Part shown: piece after piece, positions 10,240 to 22,200 of the stretch | How positions within the stretch are numbered: the first letter of the stretch is position 1 | Layout: each line of letters starts with the position of its first letter | DNA from: Stichopus chloronotus | Lineage: Eukaryota > Echinodermata > Holothuroidea > Aspidochirotida > Stichopodidae | Direction of reading: 5' to 3' | Assembly (NCBI GenBank): GCA_021234535.1 | Contig: CM037840.1 | Span: forward strand, 7,243,094 to 7,307,093 | Length of the DNA stretch: 64,000 nt | Notes under the pieces: generated by a model | The model's database searches: none | Told to the model about the DNA's origin: nothing | What the model saw: only the letters and a program-made list of their open reading frames with translations | Translations under genes and position numbers: made by a program

Positions 10240-13200
10240 CTGAATAAAAGAAATGAAAGAGACAAAAAACAATGAATTAGATGGATTTTTATTCGAAGTG
10301 TAAAAACAACTATGAAAGTTACGCACGATTAAATGTATACTTTTTTAGGACTGAACGGAGCCCCTGCACTGGTCCGGCAGTGATGACACTTCCGAACTAT
10401 CGAATATTTTCCAGTCAACTATGCATAACCTTTACCTGCTCTGTGAACCCTTTCTTCTTTAGTCTTGCATCAAAATGTGGTTTCGTTTTGGTATGTGAAA
10501 AATTATATTCGTAGAGTGTATGATAATATAGCTACTTGGTATGATGGATCTTTTGCGTCAAAAGTCACGGTTTTAATTTTTTTGAGTTTGAAGTAGGTTA
10601 TGTTAAGCAAAGGCATCTTTGAATGGCTGTTGATACATGGTTTTGCCATTTAACAAAGGAAAGAAATGTCACTGCATGGTGACATTTCTTCTGCCATTTA
10701 CAGCTATAGTTTTGATGAGTACCTCTAACAATGAAAAGATAGAACTTAGTGAATTTCTGACATTGGCACAGTGTAGTCTTCTTCCGTAACTGCCTTCCCT
10801 ATACTTTAATGTCATATTTTATTGAGAATTGAAGGAGTTCTTAAATGAAAGGGAATAATTCTCCTCTGCAGGTATTTTAACCCCCATGCTAATATCCAGT
10901 TATTAACTCGAGATCATGTTTTTTTAAAGAAAGGAAGAACTGAGGTCAAAATTCTGTTTCTCAGCGCGTCGTAAACGGGGGATCTCCCTCCACAAAAAAA
11001 AAGAAAAAAAAAGAGGAAACCCCCACAGAGCGACGATAGTCGAAAAATCTGGAATACCAATTAGAATTTCTCATATCTAAGTCTATAGCACATGTCATGG
11101 CGTAAAGAGATATCAAATATTGCACCAGATTGTAAGATTACCTGGCAACTTAAAAAAGTCTCAATGAATCTGAAATTCCATTTGATTTCTCATATTTCAG
11201 TCTAGGAGTGAGAACAGTTAGAAAATCTGGCATACTAGTTGGAATTTTTCATATCTCAGTCTAGTCCATTTTATGAATTCTAATGAAGCAGGTGAAAAAT
11301 TTCTCAAAAGGTGGTGGACGCACCTCCTCCCTCACAACCCTCTCACAGATCTTAACCAACCATCACTCTGCTCATGCTTTCCCCATCTATCAAAATACGA
11401 CTGTATGGCATCTTTATCTCTTCAATGTTGCTATCATTTTCAAAAGTTATCGGTGCAAGAACGAGTTCAATTTTGTCATGCAATCATCGACGGTTGTAGC
11501 AATAAACATCTGTTTATCGATGAGAGTAAAACTTGTTGGAATAATTTTTCTAGAACCATAATTTCTCGTAGAAAAAATTGACAGTAATAGATGTAAAATA
11601 TGGCACCAGATTTTGTTTAAGGTCACCTGCTGGCTGAAAATTTATCTACAGGAAAATGACCTGTTATCATTAGAAAGTAAAAACTGTTGAATGAACTTTT
11701 CAGAAAATTACGATAGCATAAATATTCGAGATAAGAGCAATCCACATTATTACCATTTTCCTTAATGTTTTTCTCATCAATTGAGAAATTTCAGGCATAA
11801 GAGCCATATTTCAAGGGTGGGTACATGAAGCCAAGAACACCCGGGAAGTGCCGGGTGTAAAGACCAAAATTTTCGGGTATGCTTCGCTCCAACTGATTGT
11901 GACTCTTAGTTGAGATAGTCCTGCCCGCAGTGCGCGCAAAAGGTTTTTGCCCTCAGACCAAGTCCCCATCCCTCCTGAAAACCCTGCATGGACGCTTTAT
12001 ATGTCATAACGATGACTTATAAAGGCAACAGATGCATGCAGGGTCATTAAACCCTGGCGGTGCTATGGTGATTTCTGTTTACTTTCTATTACTGTTTACT
12101 TTCTATTATATACTTTTCTGAGCCACTCTCCTTGAGACGTATCCCTGGAAATTCCTATGTATGTTTTACCATCTTTCATAGATTATTTTTCAAATAGTAG
12201 ACATGATATCCCTCTTTTAAGGCTGGGTACATGCAGTCTAAAACACACGGGAAACGCCGTTTGACTATCTGGGGAGTTTGAAAAACCCAAATTTTTCTTG
12301 TTTGCTGTGCGCTCACTCATTGTGATCCTATGCGCTCAGACAGCAATCCCGCTTAGTGGTTAGTGACAAATTCGCTGAAAATCTCCCCAACCCCCTCTCC
12401 CCCAAAAATCCAGGAGTACGTATGCTGATCAGCCCCGAAATATTTGCAAAGTACTCAAAGAAAATGAAAGAGGATGCGCAATTCTTGCATCACCTCAACC
12501 CTTATCTGATATGTATTACAGTACCATTTTCATAGATTGACATTTTATACATGAATCGAGGAATTGGAGACATGATATTCCTATTTCAAGGCTGGATATA
12601 TGCAGCTTAGGACAGCCGCCGGGAAATGCCATTTCCTGCTACCTGGGAGGTTTGAAAAGCCTAAAATGTTCTTTTACGTCCCGTGCCAACCGATGGTGGT
12701 GCTCCGGTTAGAAAGTCCTACCACAAATGCCTTTAGGCCAGCAGCCGTTCCAGGTTAAAAACGCAGCACACGTGTACCCATATTGTACTTTCATAGACTT
12801 TAAACAATATGTGCCCTCAATCACTAGACCCTGGCCGGTCTCCATCTGTCATCAAATTCATCATTTGTCTTAACATAGGTCTATGCAATGTCTGACAAGG
12901 TTTGCCGATTCAATACCATTTGGAGATACAGTAATCCTTCATTCCAAAGCTCACAATTCTGCAAATACCTCAGAGCTATAGCGGCTTTCCTTCTGGTCAC
13001 GTTAATGGGCGTCAGTACCCGAGGTTAGAACCTATTGAACCTGTCTAACATATCCAAAGTCTTCAAAAAGTGGGATGGGTAGGGCTACTTCAAGCCCTAC
13101 CGACATCTGTGATTAGCGTTTCCTTTGTGGACCCAAACCTATTTTAAAGCTTGGGGATGTCATGGTGAGCCAGCAAGACAAGCTGTCCCTAACCAGTTCT

Positions 13201-16200
13201 CACTGTGCATGGCGTTTCATACAGCCTATGAGCTAAAATGCATCTTCTGAATTTTGTATCTCTGCTGCAGTGGCGGCGCCAGAATGTCAGACTAGGGGGG
13301 CAAACTGAGGGCAAAGGAAAATGTTGGGGGGCAAAGATTTTCCGAGAAGAAATTATCGGAAAGAAACCGAGCGCGTAGCGCGAGGTCGTGCGGGTGGGGT
13401 CCAGGGGGCCGCCTTAGGGCCCCTGGTGGGGTACAGGGGCGAAGCCTCGGTGGGGGTCAAGGGGGCGAAGCCCCCGGAAGTTCTGAGGTTTTATCATATC
13501 CTCTGGGTGGAAAATTAAGTCCCAAGAGAGGTATATTATTTGTTTTTACATCATTTATTTTTTCGGTTGACCGTACTCCAAGGTTCCCAACTTTTTTCTT
13601 TGGGAGTACCATTTCACATTTACGCGGTGCCACCGAGTACACACACAACACACCCACCCACACACACACCCTCACACACACACACACACACACATAGGCT
13701 ACATACACTTCCATTCCAGTCACTTTATTCTACAAAAATGTGCAGTACTTACCAATATTCTTTGACAGTTCAATTCAACAACGACATTCCTATATTTAGG
13801 AAAACAACCACCTACCCGACCTTCCCTTATGCTGGACGGTAAACATTCCAGAGAAAATTGGTCTGACCAGGCTGGCCTACTGTTGAAGTGGCTACGGGAC
13901 GTGATATGAAAACTGGCAGCCAGTGTGTAACATAAATTAGGCATTTATCATTCATGGTTCCCCAGAAGCTGTTTTTATTAAGTCCAATGCCAATACATAG
14001 TTTTGTGATTAAATTAATTTTGGATGAGTACAAGATCCGATTGGGAAGGGTGAGAGCAACGGGGGGGGGGGGGACGGGGGGGACGGGGGAGGGACGGGGG
14101 ACGGGGGGGCAACTGGGGGGGCAAGGAAACAATCTGGGGGGCAAATTCCCCCTCATGCCCCCTCCCCCCGTAGCGCCGCTACTGCTCTGCTGCCTATCAA
14201 AAGGCAGTGACCAAAACTGAGAATTTTGCCTTTGTCCAAGTAAAAATCATACTTCGGATGATAATTATCTTTCTCCAAGTCTCTTCACGTCTTACACGCT
14301 TGCCTCTGAAAGAATGACTGGCTGACCCTGTTATCTTGTTTGTCCTTGCAATGATGAAGTCATTTGAAACAAAAAAAAAACAACATTTGGACAGAAAATC
14401 AACTCTGTTCTTGAACTACGAAAATGGCCAATGTTGTACGAAGGCCCAATAGCATACTATCTAAGAAAATTTTTATGACGTTACGAGTTATTGCGTGGTT
14501 GCTTCGACTTATTACATGGTTGCTACGACCTGGTATGTCGTTCCTACAACTTACTATGTATTAAATGGCTTACTTTTAAGGAGTGGAATTGACGTACTTT
14601 TTAAATAGTGATATGACAGAATATTGGTTCTTATGACCAACTAAATCGGTTTCTGCTCTGATACTCAATTATGGAGACGTGTCATCAGTAGTAAATATGT
14701 GTCATAGTATTTTTATTGTTAGAAATTGGGTGTTCTTTATAATGCAAATAAATGAGTATAAGCTCAGAGTGCAGTTATGAACTCATTTAACAGACCTGAC
14801 GAGTCCCGCCACTTTAAAACCTTGATTTAACAAGTAAATTATCTTTGCTTTGGGGCCCATTCATGAGCAATAATCGGTTCGTTTGGAAAACGATTGGATA
14901 ATACCGGATTCAGATGCTCTCAAATTAAATTCATGTGTTCCAAAATGGCCTCTTTTACGTGCTGGGTTTTGATATTTGGTGTATAGTTTAAAAACTGACA
15001 AAGAAATGGTTCCCTTTCTTCGGGTTTGGTCTTAACTGGATAGTGATAACGGTTTTCGAACGAAATGCCCTAAGCGGCCTTGGCAAATTCTGTTTCCTCA
15101 TAGTTTCACAGCAGAAGTTCCTCTTTTAATCATCTCTCCTCTTCATGAAATCGGTCTCATTGTTACAGAGACGTACATAACGGAACACCTCTCTTTCAGT
15201 GAAACATTTAAAGGTGGCGAGTAGGTGTGCAGAGTTTCTGTCGAGTATTGATAAGTCCCGTAGGTGTGGTGTAGATTTTGGTCTCCAGTAAACCAAAAGA
15301 ATGAAACTTAGGACCATTGAAGATTCTCAGATCAAGTTACGTAACCTCGGAGTTAGAGACTTCTACTGTGAACTTGAGGAGTTTCTTGAGTTCTGTGGCT
15401 GTTCCATCATTCAACAATATGGATGTCGGCTTCCTAACGAAGCCATTTTAGGATCCATTTGGGATAATCTGTTTTTCGATTTTGTCCATAAATATATCGA
15501 GACATAGTAACTGGTAGGAACGACTAGTTAGTCGTATGAACGACATAATAATTCGTAGTAAGGACATAATAACTCGTAGGAACGACATAATATATTGTAG
15601 GAACGACATAGTAATTCCTAGGAACGACACAATAATTCGTAGGAATGACGTAATAATTCGTAGGAACGACGTAATAAGTCGTAGGAGCGACATATAGAAA
15701 ATTACTTACATGGCACTATTGGGCCTTGATGTTGTCTGTGACAGCCGAAAGTTGTTGCATGGCTGGTATCACTTGTTATTCGGCACAGATAGATAACGTT
15801 GAATTACTTTCGAGTAACATCCACCTCGCGGGTGCAATCGAAATTAAACGCAAGCAACAGAGGGCAAAGAAATCTAAAAAATTATCTCCATTATAAAATT
15901 TCATCACACAAGAGGTACAGATATTTCTACCAAATGGCTATCAAATTTAAAATCTTAGAAACCTTGTAGTTCCTTTTGTTCAAAATTCTCTTCTTCGGTC
16001 CTCTTAGTGTCACTATGCCGAGACCACCACGTAGTTCGTACCAACTGTGAAGAGGACAATAATAAAGTTTATAGTAAACATCAATTTGGACTTAATAGTC
16101 TCTTCCTGCATTCTCTGCTTTTTATTGTCTGCTATTAAAAGTAATAGAACCACATTGTATCCACATAGTAAACATAAAGTAACAAATATGGCCTGATGCT

Positions 16201-19200
16201 TAATTTTTTAAAATCAATTCAGATATGTTGAGTCATTTGCATTTTGCACTATCATCCTTTTTTTCCAATAAGTACAGTGGCCCACTAGGATCTGGAAAAG
16301 TACGTGTTTTCACTTAGAAATTCGTAGCAACGAATTACTAATTTGTAAGAAGGAATTACTTATTTGTAAGAAGGAATTACTAATTTGTTATTAGAAATTA
16401 ATATTAATAATTAATATTAATTAATAATAATTCGTTATAACAAATGACTAATTTGTTTCTGCGAATTATCAAAGTGGAAACACACAATTTACCACGTCAC
16501 TATTGTGGGCCAGCGCAAACAATACCAGCGGCCTTGAACGAGCTTTCAAGAATTCTTTTCCCTAACGATATTTATAAACCAAAACTGCTGTATGACTTGG
16601 TCATTGGTGGTGGTTTGAACTCCACTCAGAGTGACTTGGAATTGAATGAGTCGATACAATAACACGCAGGGCCATCGTGACCGATGTTAAGGGGGGGGGG
16701 GGGTAGGGATGACTCACCCTCAAAATTGTCAGAGCAACGATATTGTCCGAAAATCTTAACTACTTGGAATTTTTCATATCTCAGTCTAGCATATTTTATG
16801 ACATAAAAGATGCCAAATATTGCACTGTAGATTGTACGTAAGGTTACCTGGTAGATACTTAAGATTAAGATAAGATTATGTTTGATCTTAACTTTTTCTT
16901 TATTTTTAAATGTACACTCGAGGTTGTACATGAACGGACTATTTCTTTCAATGAAGGGAAATGACAGTAACTACCTCGAAAAGCAACGAAATTGGCATAA
17001 AAACAGTAAAAACAGAAATCATATTTGAAAATTAACGGTTCTTACTATAACCGCCTACATAATGAATATGCAACAGTACAGGTCTCAACAGTGTATCAAA
17101 AACATACTACTCAAGTCGTCGCTCCTTGGTACGTATCAGGAATTGTAGTATTTGGTGAAAGGATACACTGTATTTACAAATAAACTACGAACTGAACACA
17201 ACCTTGCCGACGGCGTCAGTGATCCTGAGTTGTTAACTGATTATTCAATACAGTACTAGTATACTTCCTATTGGCTTGCTCAAAGAAGCACACCGTTGAT
17301 TTGAATGAAAACTGTCAAACACTACATTATCGTATTCTACACTTTTTGTCATTATGTTAGAAGAATTTTAAATCATATGGCAAAATTAACCAACTGGAAC
17401 CTATTTATTTTCCCAGATTGTCTGAATGGTGCAATTAAAACCTTACCAAACTTTTGGAGATGCAATTTCAATGTTTTTGCTTTTTGCCTACGCACGCAAT
17501 CACTTTAACTTTTCTGGAGATTACAACAGCATGAATGTTCTAGATAGCAACAATTCAAATTATTACCATTTTACAGACGAATGGGTTTTTTTCATTAACT
17601 GAGAAATTGCAGTCATGAGACACCCGGGAAGTGTCGTTTCTGGCCATCTGAAGGGTTTGCATAATCAAGAAGTTTCTGGCACGCTCCGCAGCAACTGATG
17701 GTGGCGCCCCGCTTAGATTGTCCTTCACCCGTTGTGCGCGTAAAAGGGCTACGTCTTCACACCAGACCCCACCTCCTGCAGAAAACAGACAGGGCCGTCG
17801 TACGTCATACTTCTGTGCCCTGGTAGTTTCTGTTTACATTGTATTCATTCCCCCTTCTGCCTAACCGAGGAAAGTTGATTTTTTTTTACGTTTCGCTGAG
17901 GAATTCGAGCCACTTTCCGTGCGACGTGTCGCTGGAAATTCGTTTACTGTATTACCATTAATCGTAAATAGTTTTTCAAAGTGCAGACATGATATCCTCT
18001 TCTTAATACTGGGTACATACAGCCGAGAATACTCGGGAAGTGTCATTTCCGGCTATGTGGGGAGATTGTAAAGCGCTAAATTGTCTTGTAGACTACACGC
18101 CAACTCATGCTGGTGATCTGCTCAAATAGTCGGAAAGGGCCGTATCAATCTATCTGGGGTTGTGGGGGGGGGGGGGTGAAAAGGCAAAATTTTCTTTCAA
18201 TCGACAAACGGTGTCCCCACCGACAAATGATGGCTCTCCGCTTAGGTAGTCCTGATAATACTCAGTCTCCTTCCCATTGTTTTTGTCGTTCCGCTGAGCC
18301 TAGTTGTCTCCTTTTCTTAAAGACTCCCGCCCTCATTGGAATAATTTTGGATCACGTCGAAGTTTGGGACCTCCATACCGAAGATGTGATCTTAGCTATA
18401 GCCCTGATCAGATGTTTATTCCAACAAGAATGAAGAGAAGCAAGGCTAATGTGTAAGTATAATGAAAGTAGTTTCTGCTAGAACCTTTTCTGCAATAACA
18501 GAAAATAAAGCCGCCTCACGTACTTGAAACCAGATGGAAGTGCTATCGAGACCTCGCATAGGTGTGTGTGTGTGTGTTTGGGGGGGGGGGGGTAAGGTCA
18601 ACAAATCTTGAACATTATTTAAGTAGATGTGTTCCTGTAATGTGACCACATTGTTAACAATTCATTTATCAACTAGCAAAAGTACTGCACAAATTACCGT
18701 TAATTTGGACATTTGATGCACAGTACAAGATATGATATACTCGAGTTAACCTATTGAAGATAGGAGTATAATACTGTTGACAGTCATACTCGTTCTCATT
18801 TCAAAACTTTCGTTATTTAATGCCTGATCCGCACCAATCACATAGCGGCTCCTCATATATCTTAAGTTATTGACTTCACGAGTTGCCTCATGGCCTACAA
18901 CATTATACTTACTTGCAAACATTTTCCTATCAGCTGAGCTTTTTTAACTAGCGCGTCTGTACGATTTTCCTTTTCGCATGTTTTTAACGTTAAACAAATC
19001 ACTTGACTATGACTACTGGGTCGTTTCTGTTCTATTCCATTACATTGCTTATCTTTCTAAAGTCTTCGCTGTAGAAATAGCTTTGCTCATAAAGTATTTT
19101 GTTGTTACCAGTTTGATGATTATGAATATGACTAAATTGAGAAAAAAGAAGTACCGCATTAACGGGCTGATTTTGTGTTCTTTTGAAATGACAACGATAG

Positions 19201-22200
19201 CATCACATACCGGTAATCAGTTTCGTGTATATTGGTGATTCCATAAATAAGGGAGCGAACTCGTGACATTTTAGCAAAATTCCCAATTCAAGAACTGCAA
19301 GGATAACAACAAATGGTCTTATTACAGATTATGTATAGCCACTTGAAACATGCAAATCCTTTCAAAAGTTGAAAAAAATTATTAATGGATAATGTTATGT
19401 TTTATTAAGGGGTACAATTTTACCAATGTAAACGGGACACCAAACTCAGATTTTCTAAAAGCTACCAACATGCCAAAATACAGCCCTTACAAAGGAGACA
19501 TTTGTCTTTCTAGCGCCCTCACTAGTTCGTATGATACGTTGTGACGTAATTTGAAGGGAGAGGGGTCCCCTGTTGGTCTGCACATGCTTTAATTACCATT
19601 TCAGAAACCCTACATTATCTTTATTTTATCCTCCGCTGCATGAAACAATCAAATGAAGTTATGAAATTATAAAACCTCAGATGTTCAAAATGCACACATA
19701 TGAGAGATCTGAACATCCTTGATGTTAGGGCACGGAACTGTCATGAAGAATATTATTTTTATTTTCCTTCAAAGAAGGTGTGCAACGTTTTAGATTGTAT
19801 TTTGGATGACCTTCCGTGGAATGGGAATGAAGTAATAATGTAAAGACTGAATCGTACTTGAAAAATATACTTCTTAAAAGTGGGACGCCATTTGGTGTCC
19901 CGTTTTTTACGTGAACATTTGACTATCAAGCTGAGCCATGGATATTTATTTGAATTTGGAAATTTGTAATTTTTTGCAAGTTGTTGACAATGCTACTGTC
20001 TTGCAGTTTCAAATTTCGGGATTTTTCAAATTTGCAGGTGACTGCCAGATCATGTGAAAAAAAAACACTTTACTTAATCTGTAAATGTTACACCTCTTGT
20101 TGTCCCATTTAAAAGATTAGTTTTTTCACATAAAACCGTTAATGACAGAATTTGATTTTTTGAGAGTCTGTACAGCACCACTTTACCTTGTGATTAGAAA
20201 CATCTCTGACTACTCTAATACTTTTTTTTGTCCAGCCACTCTAAAGTTGACAAATATGACAATGGGACACCAAATCTTCTGACACCCTTATGTATGACAT
20301 CACCCATATACTTGTAATAACCGCGAGAAGAGAAGAAATCGATAACAGAAAAATTGGTGATTGTCAGCAGGCTAAGATGTACAGTTATGGGTATTGCTTG
20401 GATGAATAGAAAGGCAGCCACTGGTACCATTGTTTCCGTTATGCTAAATGTGCTTGATGTGTGTTAGATCAAACCACATCAATGACTATCTGGATGTTTA
20501 AACTACATTCATTGCATAGACAAGTTCTCTTAGAACTGACCTTGAAGATGATTCTAATGTCTTTCCATATTTTACAAGATAACTTGATTGTTCTTATTGA
20601 AGAAACAATGTCGACAAATATTTTTACCATTTCATCTTCTGGTGGTTCTGTGATAAGACTCACAATGACGTCCACAATTACAGTTATCCAAAACAAGATC
20701 AGGGCAAAGTACATATAGTGAACCTTGGCTGTGATAGCTGGTCTGTGATCCTCTCCCCAGCAGGGTGGCGCCCTCCAAATGAAGTCTAATATCATCCGAG
20801 TCAAACCCACGATGAAACCTGCCACCAAACCCCAGAAACATCCCTAGAGAAAAAAAAATGTGAATGTCTCTGCTTACAATATATTGAGGTCAGGGTAAAA
20901 CTGGCATCATTTCCAGTACACTTTTTTGTGCTGTTCATTGCGTCACCGTACACGGCGGAAGTGACGTATAACAGTATACACAATTCGAGGTGAGTTACTC
21001 ATACTGGTGTTACAAGCTTTTGTTCGAAATCTATAAACATGTTTCAAAAGGTTTTACATTTTAATAGCCTGGCTTTATCTTAAGCCTTATAAATTATACC
21101 AATGGCCTTGATGATATCATATTTAAATAAGGAACATTCATACACTAACAAGGTTTTGCCATTAGTCATTATGAAATGTGGTACATGTCGCAAGCATGTA
21201 ATAAAAAGGAAAACTATATAGGTTCAAAGATCATACTTTTTCGTTACCACGGGGCCACAGGACGTCGACCATGTAAGTGGCTGCGATGGGAGGAGAGAGG
21301 TAGGCCGATATTTCTGAGATGTAGAGGAACAGCTGACCTCCCTGAATCTTCTGGATGACTGGAATCCATAGTATGGATATAATCACCATGACAACGACCA
21401 CTAATCTATAAAAATATAGAAAGAAGCACACGTACAAACAAATAAGATCAAATAAACAGAGTATAACTCATGATATATCTTTGCTACACAATAATGATAT
21501 CGCAATCACTGTCCAGCCGTATATCTGATCCTCGCCGGGATCATTAGAGGCACTGGGTCACCATCAAAGAAAAGCGAAGATCTGCTGAGGTCAAAATAAG
21601 CTAAAAAATGACCATAACGTTGAGGCATTGTAAAAACAAGGAGAACTGTTTGAAATTTGATCCTAAACTCGATTGGTAACCCTTGCAAGGAGAGCAAAAT
21701 ACACTTTGATGCTGTCCAGTGAAATCATTGCAATTAACAAGCAAGAAGAGAAGTAGCACTCTTTGTGATAATGTAAAGCCTACTTAGCAAATGAAATGAT
21801 GTAGGCTATCGTAAAGTAAACTTAATGGCTTAATGAATAATTATGTTACAATACTTGAGGCTACGCTGAAAGGAGGACGAGAACAGATACTAACATCCAC
21901 ATGTGACAGTAGAAAATTAAAATAAAGCGAAATTAAAAACACTTTGTACTGGCAACTTATATTAACTGTCAAGATGACAATTAAATACCTTCCAACAACC
22001 ATAAGTTCCCTTACAGATGGTTCTGCCTCACTGAACTTTGCTCGAAAGTATTTCCAGATATCAATGGTGAAGAGAGTACTGGTACTGTTGAATATTGATG
22101 TCAGGTCACTCATGAGTGCAGCTAATATCACAGCCAACATAATGCCCTTCATACCTGTGGAACCGTTACCGGAAATGTTCAGTACTATTCATGATATGCA

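Larger units (their letters stand above)
13268..14184. mobile_element. 917-bp non-autonomous hAT element with perfect 8-bp target duplication
   Basis: The terminal inverted repeats are CAGTGGCGGCGCCA on the left and, reverse-complemented, CAGTAGCGGCGCTA on the right. The element is flanked on both sides by CTCTGCTG (13260-13267 and 14185-14192), a perfect 8-bp target-site duplication, diagnostic of the hAT superfamily together with CAG ends. The interior is G-rich, with GCGCGTAGCGCGAG, two 'GGGGCGAAGCC' type phrases, a (CA)n tract and poly(G), and no transposase. A second, shorter copy lies at 61385-61782. Confidence 0.85.

Noticed and set aside
10661..10690. miRNA precursor.
   Set aside because: The perfect stem is only 12 bp with a 6-base loop, and flanking bases do not extend it to the 25-35 bp expected.
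15448..15693. Minus-strand open frame with repeated SFLRIIM pattern.
   Set aside because: It is the translation of the 22-bp minisatellite; the periodicity comes from the DNA repeat.
20469..20627. Reading exon 13 of copy A on past EDEM to a stop near 20469, giving an alternative C-terminus (and likewise in copy B to 56329).
   Set aside because: Both copies have a usable GTAAAA/GTAAAC donor right after EDEM and an in-frame exon 14. The read-through sequences of the two copies diverge after about 25 codons, so they are not conserved protein. The near-identity of about 60 bp fits a conversion tract in the intron.
20461..20718. Plus-strand open frame opposite exon 13.
   Set aside because: Antisense shadow of a well-supported transporter exon. 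The same applies to plus-strand frames at 9978, 21176, 21944, 26121 and 58608.
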